Notes under the pieces: generated by a model | Databases searched by the model: none | Seen by the model: the letters and a program-made list of their open reading frames with translations, nothing else | Told to the model about the DNA's origin: nothing | Part shown: piece after piece, positions 1 to 8,608 of the stretch | How the letters are laid out: every line of letters begins with the position of its first letter | Numbering within the stretch: the stretch's first letter is position 1 | From: an uncultured Eubacteriales bacterium | GTDB taxonomy: Bacteria > Bacillota > Clostridia > Oscillospirales > CAG-272 | Length of the DNA: 43,695 bases | Assembly: GCA_900546315.1 (NCBI GenBank) | Contig: URCP01000018.1 | Span: 1 to 43,695, forward strand | Direction: 5' to 3' | Position numbers and translations under genes: made by a program

Positions 1-989
1 CGGACGATATCGGTGACAGATCTGCCCGTCCCCGTTCCGTAGGGATTTATCGGATATATCAGCCCTGCCGTGACGGCGTTTCCACCGGCGCCGCACACTG
101 CCTCATCCGTGAGGACGGCGGGTATAGTGACGACGACTTCTTCTCCTGTGATCTCCTGACCGGATATATCCGGTACGGTGATCGTCAGTGTGTCTTTGTC
201 ATCTCCGGATTCTGTCAGACAGCCGGTGATTTCTGATTCATCAGTCGAAACGACGATATTTCCGGTGTCAATCCTGATCCCGTCCGCGTGCGTTATTTCG
301 AATGTCAGAGGGTACTCCGGAAAATCCGACAAGGTATCCGGAAGACGCGCTGTCAGTCTGAGCGTGATCAGATCACCGAACGACGCGTCGGCGGCGTCGC
401 TGTATTTGCCGTTCTCGTCGAGCTTCATCTCAAGCGTCGGGATATCCTCTTTTGTCGATATATCAACATTTCCCGCCGCGTCGCAGAGAATGGCGAGCGA
501 AACCGAGTCCTGTCTTGTCCCCGTCCTGTACTCGCGTATCAGATAGTACCCCGGCAGGATATCCATGAAGACGCCGCGCTCGGCGGTATAATCGGCGCCG
601 ATGTACGGCTCTGCGATTATCCCCCGTACTGTCATGTCGGCGAATTCTCTCGCGCCGTCGGCGTCGAGCGCACAGAGCGACTGATACGGGTCATCTCCGA
701 GAGTCCGGAGAAGCTCCGGATACATATCCCTCGGGACATATTCCCCGTCGACAAGATCGAGAAGCCGATAAGCGGCGTACCGCGAGCCCTCCGCTCCTCC
801 GGTTATCCGGATCGTGACGGTCTTAAGGTCGTCCGTTGTTTCGTATGACGCGGTTTCGTCCGGAGATACTTCTCCGGTCATCATGTCTTCTGACGTCAGA
901 TCCGTGAAATCCTCCGTGATGGCGGACGCGCCGGTCATCATACAGAGTGCCGTCAGCGCGGCGGCGGCAAGGATCACTGTTTTCCGCAT
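1..989 (-). CDS. Pilin / isopeptide-forming D2-domain surface protein (5' part only)
   Basis: The reading frame is open from an ATG at 989 (GAAAGGA ribosome site upstream) to the window edge, about 329 residues without a stop. Residues 1-24 form a signal peptide (MRKTVILAAAALTALCMMTG, then ASA). Residues around 60-160 resemble the N-terminal domain of Gram-positive backbone pilins (YAAYRLLDL, later FMDILPGYYLIREY). Next comes a stretch typical of the fimbrial isopeptide formation D2 domain (TLEMKLDENGKYSDAADASF, followed by GDLITLRLTARLP). In this family a Lys-Asn or Lys-Asp isopeptide bond stabilises each domain and a sortase polymerises or anchors the protein through a C-terminal LPXTG. That C-terminus lies outside the window, so sorting cannot be checked. 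The gene is divergent from the sigma-factor fusion. It may be a major pilin or a SpaA-like adhesin; the family is fairly secure, the specific role is not. Confidence 0.72.
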   Translation of the reverse strand, partial: MRKTVILAAAALTALCMMTGASAITEDFTDLTSEDMMTGEVSPDETASYETTDDLKTVTIRITGGAEGSRYAAYRLLDLVDGEYVPRDMYPELLRTLGDDPYQSLCALDADGAREFADMTVRGIIAEPYIGADYTAERGVFMDILPGYYLIREYRTGTRQDSVSLAILCDAAGNVDISTKEDIPTLEMKLDENGKYSDAADASFGDLITLRLTARLPDTLSDFPEYPLTFEITHADGIRIDTGNIVVSTDESEITGCLTESGDDKDTLTITVPDISGQEITGEEVVVTIPAVLTDEAVCGAGGNAVTAGLIYPINPYGTGTGRSVTDIV

Positions 990-1155
990 ATTGCATCATC
1001 CTTTCATAAATAGCGGTTCCACACGCAAATATTGACATTTATGACAGGATTTATTCGCGCCCCGACGCGGACATCACGATAAAAAACGCCGGATGATACC
1101 GAACAAAAAGATAGCTTCCGATACTTATAAATATGAACCACGAAAGGAGAAGCGG

Positions 1156-2814
1156 ATGGACACCGGAAAAATTATAAACGAAGAGCTGATGGCAAAGACC
1201 TTCCTCTACGCGAGAAAGCGCCTCGGGAACGACGCTGACGCGGAAGAGCTCGCGGGGGACATACTTCTGTCCGCGCTCGAGGGTCTGCGCCGCGCGGATG
1301 AACGCGGGGAGAAGATAGTTTCATTTTACAGCTGGTACTGGCGACTCGCGTCGAACCGGACGAATATGTTCCTGCGCCTGAAATACGACGGCTGTGTCCG
1401 GCTCGACGACGTTCCGGAGCCTTTCGTCCCGGACGGCACAGTGGACAGACTGATACGTGAGGAAGAGCAAACCGCCCTCTGGTCGGCGTTGTCCGTCCTG
1501 TCAAGGAGTCTGCGTGAGGTGATGGTTCTCAGATACCTCGCGGGTATGACCGAACGCGAGATATCAAGATGTCTCGGGATACCCAGCGGAACTGTCAGAC
1601 GCCGCCTCCACGACGCCGCCGTCTTCCTTCGCGGTGAGCTTGTCCCGGAACCGGAGACACAGTCCGAAATAAAAACGAAGAAAGGAACACGTACGATGGA
1701 AAAGACCGGAAGAAGCGCGTTCGCCCCCGCAGAGGTGATGTGGCGCGGCAGCGGCTCTGCGCCAGATTACTACAGCACAACACAGGACCTCATGACAAAG
1801 CAGATACTCGTGATCTGCCGCGAGAGACCGCACACCGTGCGGGAGATATCCGACGAAATCGCCGTCGCGCCGGTGTATTTCGAGGAAAAGTTAGATTTTC
1901 TCAAAGAGAACCGGTTCATAAAGGAGACCTCGCGCGGGAAGTATCTGACCGACTTCGTGATGCTGCCGATGCAGGCGGAAATTGATATGTCAGAACGGCT
2001 CGCCGACATATATTCGGGGCTCGCGCCGGAGATACGCGACGCGATACTCGGGGTTCTGCCGGAGATACGCACGCTTGATTTCTACGGAAACGACTTTCCG
2101 GAGGGGCGTCTGATGTGGCTCATGTATGTCTACGCCTGCCAGTCGTTCTCGGCGTCGGCGGTTGGGCTGTTCCGCCGCGGGAAGGACGTTCCGGCGTCGA
2201 ACGGCAAGAAGTGGCGGTATGAGGGAATCTTCACCCTTCCGGACGAAAAGCTCGTCTTTCACGAGCGCCGGTCGGTCAACTGGAGCAATATGCACACGAA
2301 TTTCCGCGACAGAAAGTATTCCCGCCTGACCTTCGCGAATCTTTATCAGATAGAGCCGTTTCCGGACAGAAGCTCTTTCATCGGCGCCGAGCACGTCTCG
2401 CTCCTGACGCGTCTTTCCGAAGACCCGGGCGCCGAGCTGAGTGAGAGCGAAAAATACACGGCGGCGGAGCTCGTCGGCGCGGGATTTCTCGAAAAGACCG
2501 GAAAAGGTCTCAAGCCGGCTCTCCCGGTCATGGCGTTTGAGACGAGCAAGAAAATCATCGGCATCCTCGGCGAGGCGGTGTCGCCGCTCATCCCGGAGTA
2601 CGAAAGCAAGGCCGCGAAGGCGGGCGACGAGATTATCCTCCCGCACATCCGCCGCGACCTTTACGAGGAGTACGTGAATTTCATCATGCAGAACGCCTTC
2701 TTCCTGTATTCCTACGTGATGTTCGAGTGTCTGAAATCTCCGGAGGATTATCATCTCGAAATCCCGGAGGACTACGCGAAAAGCGCCCTGTCCGCGATAT
2801 ACTATTCGGTGTAA
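1156..2814 (+). CDS. Sigma-70 (ECF-like) factor fused to a winged-helix-like C-terminal regulatory region
   Basis: The start is ATG 1156, behind GAAAGGAG; an upstream in-frame ATG at 1093 has no good ribosome site. This gives 552 residues. Residues about 10-80 resemble sigma region 2 (LMAKTFLYARKRLGNDADAE, later SWYWRLASNRTNMFLRL). Residues about 115-165 are a clear region 4 (LRSL-type helix, then YLAGMTEREISRCLGIPSGT), which recognises the -35 element. After a charged linker (about 170-190), residues about 205-270 look like a winged helix (TVREISDEIAVAPVYFEEKL). The remaining about 280 residues are not recognisable. ECF factors are normally about 180 residues, so two thirds of this protein is extra and may act as a built-in sensor or anti-sigma-like module. 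No anti-sigma gene is adjacent. The divergent pilin gene is a possible target, which is inference only. Confidence 0.72.
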   Translation: MDTGKIINEELMAKTFLYARKRLGNDADAEELAGDILLSALEGLRRADERGEKIVSFYSWYWRLASNRTNMFLRLKYDGCVRLDDVPEPFVPDGTVDRLIREEEQTALWSALSVLSRSLREVMVLRYLAGMTEREISRCLGIPSGTVRRRLHDAAVFLRGELVPEPETQSEIKTKKGTRTMEKTGRSAFAPAEVMWRGSGSAPDYYSTTQDLMTKQILVICRERPHTVREISDEIAVAPVYFEEKLDFLKENRFIKETSRGKYLTDFVMLPMQAEIDMSERLADIYSGLAPEIRDAILGVLPEIRTLDFYGNDFPEGRLMWLMYVYACQSFSASAVGLFRRGKDVPASNGKKWRYEGIFTLPDEKLVFHERRSVNWSNMHTNFRDRKYSRLTFANLYQIEPFPDRSSFIGAEHVSLLTRLSEDPGAELSESEKYTAAELVGAGFLEKTGKGLKPALPVMAFETSKKIIGILGEAVSPLIPEYESKAAKAGDEIILPHIRRDLYEEYVNFIMQNAFFLYSYVMFECLKSPEDYHLEIPEDYAKSALSAIYYSV

Positions 2815-2857
2815 GATTGCCGCGCATACTTTGCCGTGAAGAGTCTCGTGTATGCGG

Positions 2858-2886
2858 TTGACAAAATTCTCCGGACGCGGTATAAT
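2858..2886 (+). promoter_or_regulatory. Sigma-A type promoter of the XRE-glycohydrolase gene
   Basis: TTGACA at 2858-2863 and TATAAT at 2881-2886 are both perfect consensus with 17 bases between them. They lie 55 bases upstream of the start at 2942. Confidence 0.85.
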
Positions 2887-2941
2887 CAGTATATGCAGCG
2901 GCTACAGCCGCTTCAAATAAGTTCCGAACGGAGAATTCACA

Positions 2942-4552
2942 ATGTTCAGTGACAAAATAATCGCCCTCCGCACCTCGAAGGGTCTCTCACAGGAAAGATT
3001 CGCGGAAAGGCTCGGTATGTCCCGTCAGGCTGTTCAGCGCTGGGAGAACGGCACGGCGTTCCCGGACCTCGAGAATCTGATGCGCATCGCGAAGACCTTC
3101 GGTGTCTCGCTCGACTGGCTCGGTGACCTTTCGTCCGTGCAGTCCGCCGACGCTCTGAGACGGCAGGACGCTCTCGTGCCGAGCTATGATGACCTCGACC
3201 TCTGGGAGTCTTACGCGCCGGATATCCTGACCGACCTCGACGAGTTCCGCGACGAGGGACATGACGTCTCGGACATAGCCGACGTCGCCCGCGCGGTCAG
3301 CGCCATGAAGAACGGTGAAACGAAGGAAGCTCTCGCCGACACGCTGTTCCGCCATATGTACGGCTCACCGATCCGCGAGGATTACGGATACGACGAGCCG
3401 GACGACCTCCACGAGATACGCCTGCGCCGCCCAGAGGGCGTGAAGCTCGCTTTTTCGCCGACGCCGGATGACGGTGCTCTCAGAGAAAAAATAGTCGGCG
3501 CATGGCGCGGAAGGGTCGCGGGCTGCCTTCTCGGGAAGCCCGTCGAGTGCATAATGACCGATGAGCTACACGATATGCTGAAGCGGAGCGGGAACTTCCC
3601 TCTGCGCAGGTATATAACGTCGACAGACGTCGCGGACCCGCGCTACTCGTCGAACCGCTTCACCTTCGATCGTCCGTGGCAGTGCTGGGGCGACACTCTG
3701 ACCGACGGTTTCCCCGGCGACGACGACACGAATTATCCGGTCATAGCTCTGAGAATCGTCGATGAGTACGGTCTGAATTTCACGTCCGGAAACGTCGCGA
3801 GATGGTGGAAGGACAACATAAGCATAAGATACGTCGCGACCGCGGAGCGTGTCGCTCTCCGCAACATAATGGCGGGCTATATGCCGCCGGAGTCCGCGAA
3901 GTACAAGAATCCTTTCCGCGAGTGGATAGGCGCGCAGATACGCGGCGACTATTTCGGTTACATAAATCCGGGAGATCCTGAGACCGCGGCGGGAATGGCT
4001 TGGCGCGACGCGCGGATATCGCATACAAAGAACGGCATATACGGCGAGATGTTCTCGGCGGCGATGGTCGCGGGCGCGTTCCTTCTCGACGACCCGGCGG
4101 AGATTGTCCGGTGCGGGCTGTCGCAGATACCGGCGACATCGAGACTTTACGAGCGTATCGCGGGAGTTCTCGAAGATTTCCGGAACGGCGTCGGCGAGGA
4201 GGAATTCACGAAGGGTTTCTTCAAGCGCAACGACGAGTTCAGAAAGCACGACGCGGTCCACACGATCGCGAACGCGGAACTCGTCGCGGCGTCCCTGCTC
4301 TACTGCGGCGGAGACTACGGAAAGAGCATATGCTTCGCGGTGCAGAACGGCTTTGACACCGATTGCAACGGCGCGACGGTCGGTTCGATTGTCGGCGCGA
4401 TGCGCGGAGCGTCCGGAATACCGGAAGAGTGGACCGCGCCGTTAAAGGACAAAGTACACACGCCGTTCTATAGTGGCGGAGTCATCACAACCGACGATAT
4501 GGCGGACGCAGTGATGAAACATATCGCCATGAAGCGCGGCGAGTGCCGGTGA
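2942..4552 (+). CDS. XRE-family HTH fused to ADP-ribosylglycohydrolase (DraG-like)
   Basis: 536 residues, ATG 2942 with GGAG upstream. Residues 1-65 are a classic XRE helix-turn-helix (IIALRTSKGLSQERFAERLG, then MSRQAVQRWENG). A linker of about 110 residues follows. From about residue 180 the protein is an ADP-ribosylglycohydrolase: KIVGAWRGRVAGCLLGKPVE opens the domain, FPGDDDTNY supplies metal-binding acidic residues and NGFDTDCNGATVGSIVGAM is the second metal site near the C-terminus. Family members hydrolyse ADP-ribose from proteins or small ADP-ribosylated ligands using two magnesium or manganese ions. The DNA-binding domain suggests a regulator that senses or processes an ADP-ribosylated or nucleoside-like ligand; this is inference. 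It has its own consensus promoter and is followed by a terminator, so it is probably monocistronic. Confidence 0.85.
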   Translation: MFSDKIIALRTSKGLSQERFAERLGMSRQAVQRWENGTAFPDLENLMRIAKTFGVSLDWLGDLSSVQSADALRRQDALVPSYDDLDLWESYAPDILTDLDEFRDEGHDVSDIADVARAVSAMKNGETKEALADTLFRHMYGSPIREDYGYDEPDDLHEIRLRRPEGVKLAFSPTPDDGALREKIVGAWRGRVAGCLLGKPVECIMTDELHDMLKRSGNFPLRRYITSTDVADPRYSSNRFTFDRPWQCWGDTLTDGFPGDDDTNYPVIALRIVDEYGLNFTSGNVARWWKDNISIRYVATAERVALRNIMAGYMPPESAKYKNPFREWIGAQIRGDYFGYINPGDPETAAGMAWRDARISHTKNGIYGEMFSAAMVAGAFLLDDPAEIVRCGLSQIPATSRLYERIAGVLEDFRNGVGEEEFTKGFFKRNDEFRKHDAVHTIANAELVAASLLYCGGDYGKSICFAVQNGFDTDCNGATVGSIVGAMRGASGIPEEWTAPLKDKVHTPFYSGGVITTDDMADAVMKHIAMKRGECR

Positions 4553-4574
4553 CATAGCAATCATAAAAGGGTCT

Positions 4575-4596
4575 GCCCGCGGGCGGGCTCTTTTTT
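4575..4596 (+). terminator. Rho-independent terminator after the XRE-glycohydrolase gene
   Basis: A GC-only stem (GCCCG/CGGGC) with a four-base loop is followed by CTC and a T6 tract, 22 bases after the stop codon. Confidence 0.75.
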
Positions 4597-4615
4597 GTCT
4601 TTTCTCAGAAAACAC

Positions 4616-4644
4616 TTGAAAACCACCGCGCCGTATGTTATAAT
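4616..4644 (+). promoter_or_regulatory. Promoter of the corrinoid-activator/MBL/Nudix operon
   Basis: TTGAAA at 4616-4621 and TATAAT at 4639-4644, spacer 17, about 30 bases before the GTG start at 4676. Confidence 0.8.
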
Positions 4645-4675
4645 AATAAGGAATAAATTTGAAAGGAACCGCCGC

Positions 4676-6133
4676 GTGAAAATAAAGTTTAACAGTCCCG
4701 GAAAAACAATAGCGGAAGCTCTCGCCGACGCGGGTCTTATAACGCCTGAGCTCCCATGCGGAGGAAATGGTCTCTGCGGCAAGTGCCGTGTGCCAGCGAA
4801 AGGCGCCCTCGAGCCGCCCGGAGAATCCGAAAGAAAGCTGCTAGCGGACGCCGCGCCGGCAGACGGATACAGTATCAGGCTCGCCTGTCTCGCGGTGATG
4901 AGCGGTGAGGCAGAGATAATCGTCGACATTCCTGAAATCAGAGCCGGACGACCCGCGCCGGATAAATTGTCAGAAAAGCCGGAAATTCTCGCCGCGCTCG
5001 ATATCGGCACGACCAATATAGAGGCTGAATTCTTCGACATGAGCGGAACCCGCCTGTCCGGCGCGGTCATCCCGAACCCGCAGAGAAGCTTCGGCGCGGA
5101 CGTCATCTCCCGCATAGGCGCCGACGCGGAGCATCACGCCGAGCTCGTGTCGGAACTGCGGCGCGCGATAGCGGAGCTGTTCAGTTCATCCGCCGGTAAA
5201 GTCGTCAGAGCGGTCGCCGTCGGGAACACGACAATGCTTCACTTTTTCGCTGACCGCAATGTATCCGGAATGGGGACGTATCCGTTCACGCCGGAGACGC
5301 TGTTCGGCGAGGAGATCACTATACCGGAGATACCGGACTGTGTGTTTTACCTTCCTGGATGCGTTTCTGCTTTCGTCGGCGCGGACGTTGTCTGCTCGCT
5401 GCTCGAGGCGGCTCCGGAGAAGGATGAGAGAATTATTATCGCTGACCTCGGAACGAACGGCGAGATTATGCTATATAATAAAGGAAGGATTTTGTGCGCG
5501 TCGACCGCCGCGGGACCCGCGCTTGAGGGCGCAGAGATATCCTGCGGTATGCGCGCCGTCGATGGAGCCGTCGAAAATGTCACGTGGAACGGTAAGAATT
5601 TCGTCTGTCATGTGATAGGTGGCGGAGAGGCAAGAGGTATATGCGGCAGCGGGCTCATTTCGGCGGCAGCGGCAATTCTTGACGCCGGCGTCATGGACAC
5701 GAGCGGTTACATAGAATTCCCGGTAACTCTCGCCCCCGGCGTCACATTGACAGAGGAGGACATACGCGCCCTCCAGCTCGCGAAGAGCGCAATCCGCGCC
5801 GGTATTGACACTCTCGAAAAACATTGTCCCGGAAAAACGATCCGCGTCTGTCTCGCCGGAGGTTTCGGGAGCGGCATCGACATCGGGCTCTGCGAGCGTA
5901 TCGGTCTCCTGCCTGAATACGACGACGCGCGGTACGATATCCTCGGCAACGCGTCCCTGAAAGGCGCAGCGCGGATACTGACCGGCGGAACAGAAAAATA
6001 TGACGCTCTCGTAAAAAACGCGGAGCTTGTCCCTCTCGCCGAAGATCCTGTGTTTAGCGAATCATATATTGAAAATATGCTTTTCCCAGAAAAAAATACT
6101 GACAGAAAGGAAACAATAAAATGCCAACAATAA
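4676..6133 (+). CDS. 2Fe-2S ferredoxin / ASKHA-domain protein (RACo/RamA-like corrinoid activation protein)
   Basis: The start is taken as GTG 4676, behind GAAAGGA; an in-frame ATG at 4595 would place the promoter inside the gene. This gives 485 residues. Residues 1-90 are a plant-type 2Fe-2S ferredoxin with C28, C34, C37 and C71 (CGGNGLCGKCRV, later RLACLA). From residue about 100 an ASKHA-type ATPase fold follows (AALDIGTTNIEAEFFD, later IIADLGTNGEIMLYN). This matches the RACo family (former DUF4445), whose members use ATP to reduce inactive Co(II) corrinoids on methyltransferase partner proteins. The ferredoxin cysteines and both glycine-rich phosphate loops are present. No corrinoid protein is adjacent, but a split methionine synthase without corrinoid domains lies at 22.1-24.8 kb. 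It overlaps the next gene by 13 bases. Confidence 0.85.
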   Translation: MKIKFNSPGKTIAEALADAGLITPELPCGGNGLCGKCRVPAKGALEPPGESERKLLADAAPADGYSIRLACLAVMSGEAEIIVDIPEIRAGRPAPDKLSEKPEILAALDIGTTNIEAEFFDMSGTRLSGAVIPNPQRSFGADVISRIGADAEHHAELVSELRRAIAELFSSSAGKVVRAVAVGNTTMLHFFADRNVSGMGTYPFTPETLFGEEITIPEIPDCVFYLPGCVSAFVGADVVCSLLEAAPEKDERIIIADLGTNGEIMLYNKGRILCASTAAGPALEGAEISCGMRAVDGAVENVTWNGKNFVCHVIGGGEARGICGSGLISAAAAILDAGVMDTSGYIEFPVTLAPGVTLTEEDIRALQLAKSAIRAGIDTLEKHCPGKTIRVCLAGGFGSGIDIGLCERIGLLPEYDDARYDILGNASLKGAARILTGGTEKYDALVKNAELVPLAEDPVFSESYIENMLFPEKNTDRKETIKCQQ

Positions 6134-6882
6134 CTTACCTCGGACAGATGTGCTGTCTCATCGAGACCCCGACCATCCGCGTCGTCACCGACCCGTATCT
6201 CTCTGATTCGGTCGACGGACCGCTCGGTCACAGGAAATATCCGGCGCCGTGCACCCTCGCCGATCTCTCGCCAGACGTAATCGTGATCTCCCACCCGCAC
6301 GGCGACCACCTCGACAAGAAGACGCTCGAGCCGTTCTACCGTCTGAGAATGCGCTCATTCACTCTCGTCCCCGCGCCGTCCGGAAAGATCATAGAGTCGA
6401 TCGGCGGACACCCGACCTTGATGCGCGCCCCCGCGCCCGCGGAATGGGGAGACCCGTTCGAGCTCGCCGGAGTGAAGATAACACCGATTCCCTGCGCTCA
6501 CACCGAGCTGCACCGCGACGAAAACGGCGACTTCGCTGAACTCTCGTACCTGATCGAGGCAGATGGGAAAAAGATCTTCTTCGGCGGCGACATGAGTATG
6601 TACGCCGGTCTTGAGGAAGCGCTCCGTGACGCGAAGCCAGACGTGATGTTCCTTCCAGTGAACGGCAGTGACTGGTTCAGGACGTCCCGGAATATCATCG
6701 GCAACCTCGACTCGAACGAGGCGGCTGACTTGTCCGTCAGATGCGGCGCGAAGGCGTTCATTCCCGGTCATCATGACCTCTACGCCTCGAACGGCTGCCC
6801 GGACAGCTGGGTAATCGACTCCGCGAAGCGCTTCGGCGCGCCGCTGACAATTCTGAAATGCGGCGAGAGCCTGAATATCTGA
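6121..6882 (+). CDS. MBL-fold metal-dependent hydrolase (UlaG-like)
   Basis: 253 residues, ATG 6121, with AAAGGA inside the 3' end of the preceding gene. The metal motif HPHGDHLD (H58, H60, D62, H63) is intact. Further likely ligands are the histidine in IPCAHTELH, the aspartate in FFGGDMSMY and the histidines in FIPGHHDLYA. The overall arrangement resembles UlaG-type lactonases (L-ascorbate-6-phosphate lactonase family), but no ascorbate-utilisation genes are nearby, so the substrate is unknown. It sits second in an operon with the corrinoid-activation-like protein and a Nudix hydrolase. Confidence 0.85.
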   Translation: MPTITYLGQMCCLIETPTIRVVTDPYLSDSVDGPLGHRKYPAPCTLADLSPDVIVISHPHGDHLDKKTLEPFYRLRMRSFTLVPAPSGKIIESIGGHPTLMRAPAPAEWGDPFELAGVKITPIPCAHTELHRDENGDFAELSYLIEADGKKIFFGGDMSMYAGLEEALRDAKPDVMFLPVNGSDWFRTSRNIIGNLDSNEAADLSVRCGAKAFIPGHHDLYASNGCPDSWVIDSAKRFGAPLTILKCGESLNI

Positions 6883-6894
6883 AGGGACAGAAAA

Positions 6895-7404
6895 ATGCCT
6901 GAGCTCTGGGACTTATACGACATAAACCGAAACCTGACCGGACGAGATCACGTGCGGGGAGAGACCATACCTGACGGATGCTATCACCTCGTCGTTCATG
7001 TCTGGATAAAAAGCCCCGACGGAAGATTTCTCGTCTCACAGCGCGCGGCTGACAGAAAGTCGCATCCCCTGATGTGGGAGACGACCGGCGGCTCGGTCCT
7101 CAAAGGCGAGACAAGCCTTGAAGGCGCGCTGAGAGAGACAAAGGAAGAACTCGGAATCGACCTTGACCCGTCGCGTGGGAGACTCGTTTTCAGCGAGGTC
7201 CGCGGCTATGTGAACGGTGAGCGTTACGCGGATATCCTCGACGTATGGCTCTTCGAACACGACGGCGGGGCGGAACTTGAATTGGCAACTACAAAAGAAG
7301 TAAACGCCGCCGCCCTCCTCGATCGTGACGGGATTCAAAAGCTCTTCGACGAGGAAAAGTTCGTCGGTACGCTCGATTATTTCTTCACCAGAATAGCCGA
7401 CTAA
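6895..7404 (+). CDS. Nudix hydrolase
   Basis: 169 residues, starting 12 bases after the MBL gene with a GGGACAG-type ribosome site. The complete Nudix box occupies residues 66-88: GSVLKGE, then seven residues, then RETKEELGI, with the glutamates that bind magnesium. An N-terminal part with VVHVWIKSPDGRFLVSQRAA resembles the NUDIX proteins of the isopentenyl-diphosphate-isomerase-like type, which often act on small diphosphates or nucleotide sugars. The substrate cannot be predicted. It is the last gene of the operon and is followed by a terminator. Confidence 0.88.
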   Translation: MPELWDLYDINRNLTGRDHVRGETIPDGCYHLVVHVWIKSPDGRFLVSQRAADRKSHPLMWETTGGSVLKGETSLEGALRETKEELGIDLDPSRGRLVFSEVRGYVNGERYADILDVWLFEHDGGAELELATTKEVNAAALLDRDGIQKLFDEEKFVGTLDYFFTRIAD

Positions 7405-7410
7405 ATCCAA

Positions 7411-7440
7411 AGCGGAGATGAAAAACATCCCCGCTTTTTA
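7411..7440 (+). terminator. Terminator between the Nudix and cysteine desulfurase genes
   Basis: Ten-base stem AGCGGAGATG/CATCCCCGCT with one mismatch, A5 loop and a T5 tract. It separates two convergent transcription units. Confidence 0.8.
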
Positions 7441-8589
7441 TTATCTGAGCCGTCCGAGTATCTCCGCGGTATCCCTTGCGTCGTCCTCGGTGTTGAACCA
7501 ACCGAAGCTCGCGCGGACAGCGCCGTTTTTCGTGCCGAGTTTTCTGTGCGCGAGCGGCGCGCAGTGGTATCCGCTCCGGACAGCGACGCCGTTCCTGTCG
7601 AGATATCCCCCGATATCCGACGGCGAGTAGCCCGAAATGTCGAAAAGCAGTATCCCGCCCGGATGTCCGTCGCCATAGAAAGTCACACGCCCGCCGAGCC
7701 TTTCGCGGAGCCCGCTTTTCAGTATCTCCGCGAGCCTTGACTCGTGCTCCCGTATATCCGCCGTCCCGACCGACGCAACGAACTCAATCCCGGCGAGAAG
7801 CCCCGCTATGCACGGAACCGCGAGCGTTCCCGCCTCATACCTTTCCGGCGGCTCATCCGGCATTCCGGGCGACAGTGAATCGACGCCGCTCCCGCCCTCG
7901 ATAAAGCTGTTTTTCAGCGCGACGCCTTCCCCGAGAATCATCATCCCGGTTCCCTGAGGACCGTACAGTCCCTTGTGTCCCGGCATACAGAGGACATCGA
8001 TATTGTCACGTCTCATGTCGATATCTGTATGCCCCGCTGCCTGCGAAGCGTCGACGACTAAGAGTATCCCGCGCTCGCGGCAGAGCCGCCCGATCTCCCG
8101 CACCGGCATCCTGACTCCGCATATGTTCGACGCGGCAGTCGACACCAGCATCCCGCATTTCGCGGTGTGCGCGAGCTTCGAGCGGATCGAGGCGAGTATC
8201 TCAGCCGTGCGCTCTTCCCCGTCCGGCATTCCGGCGTGTGAATCGAATATCAGCACGTTCTCCCCCGCCCTGTCCGCCGCTGCGAGCGCGGGTCTTCTCA
8301 CAGAGTTGTGCTCAAGGTCGCTTATAAGTATGCTCCCGCCGGTGTACCCGCATTTTATCGCCATATTGAGCGCGGCGGTCGCGTTGCAGGTGAACACGAC
8401 CCTCTCCGGCGCCGAGCCGAACATCTCAGCCGCGGCGGCACGGCAGGCGAAGACCTCACGTTCCGAGACCATCGCGAGCCTGTGCGAGCTTCTGCCCGGA
8501 TTCCCGCACTCGTGCAGCATCGTGGTCACACGGTCATACACGGCGTCCGGCTTCGGGAAAGACGTCGCCGCGTTGTCAAGGTATATCAT
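7441..8589 (-). CDS. Cysteine desulfurase (class V aminotransferase, SufS/CsdB-like)
   Basis: 382 residues, ATG 8589 behind GGGAGGAG. The opening MIYLDNAATSFPKP is diagnostic of the family. The PLP lysine is K206 in PGHKGLYGPQGTG, D180 and Q183 (VVDASQAAGH) contact the cofactor, and the catalytic cysteine is C343 in VRSGYHCAPLAH. The enzyme removes sulfur (or selenium) from cysteine (or selenocysteine) as a protein-bound persulfide. It lies 19 bases downstream of a DUF3343 gene, a pairing seen in clostridial Se/S metabolism. There are no SufBCD or IscU genes here, so a role outside general Fe-S assembly is likely but unproven. Confidence 0.92.
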   Translation of the reverse strand: MIYLDNAATSFPKPDAVYDRVTTMLHECGNPGRSSHRLAMVSEREVFACRAAAAEMFGSAPERVVFTCNATAALNMAIKCGYTGGSILISDLEHNSVRRPALAAADRAGENVLIFDSHAGMPDGEERTAEILASIRSKLAHTAKCGMLVSTAASNICGVRMPVREIGRLCRERGILLVVDASQAAGHTDIDMRRDNIDVLCMPGHKGLYGPQGTGMMILGEGVALKNSFIEGGSGVDSLSPGMPDEPPERYEAGTLAVPCIAGLLAGIEFVASVGTADIREHESRLAEILKSGLRERLGGRVTFYGDGHPGGILLFDISGYSPSDIGGYLDRNGVAVRSGYHCAPLAHRKLGTKNGAVRASFGWFNTEDDARDTAEILGRLR

Positions 8590-8608
8590 AATCTCCTCCC
8601 AATGTCCG

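Noticed and set aside
178..848. Open frames on the plus strand opposite the pilin gene
   Set aside because: The minus-strand frame has a signal peptide, a ribosome site and recognisable D2-domain features; the plus frames are Ser/Arg-rich shadows.
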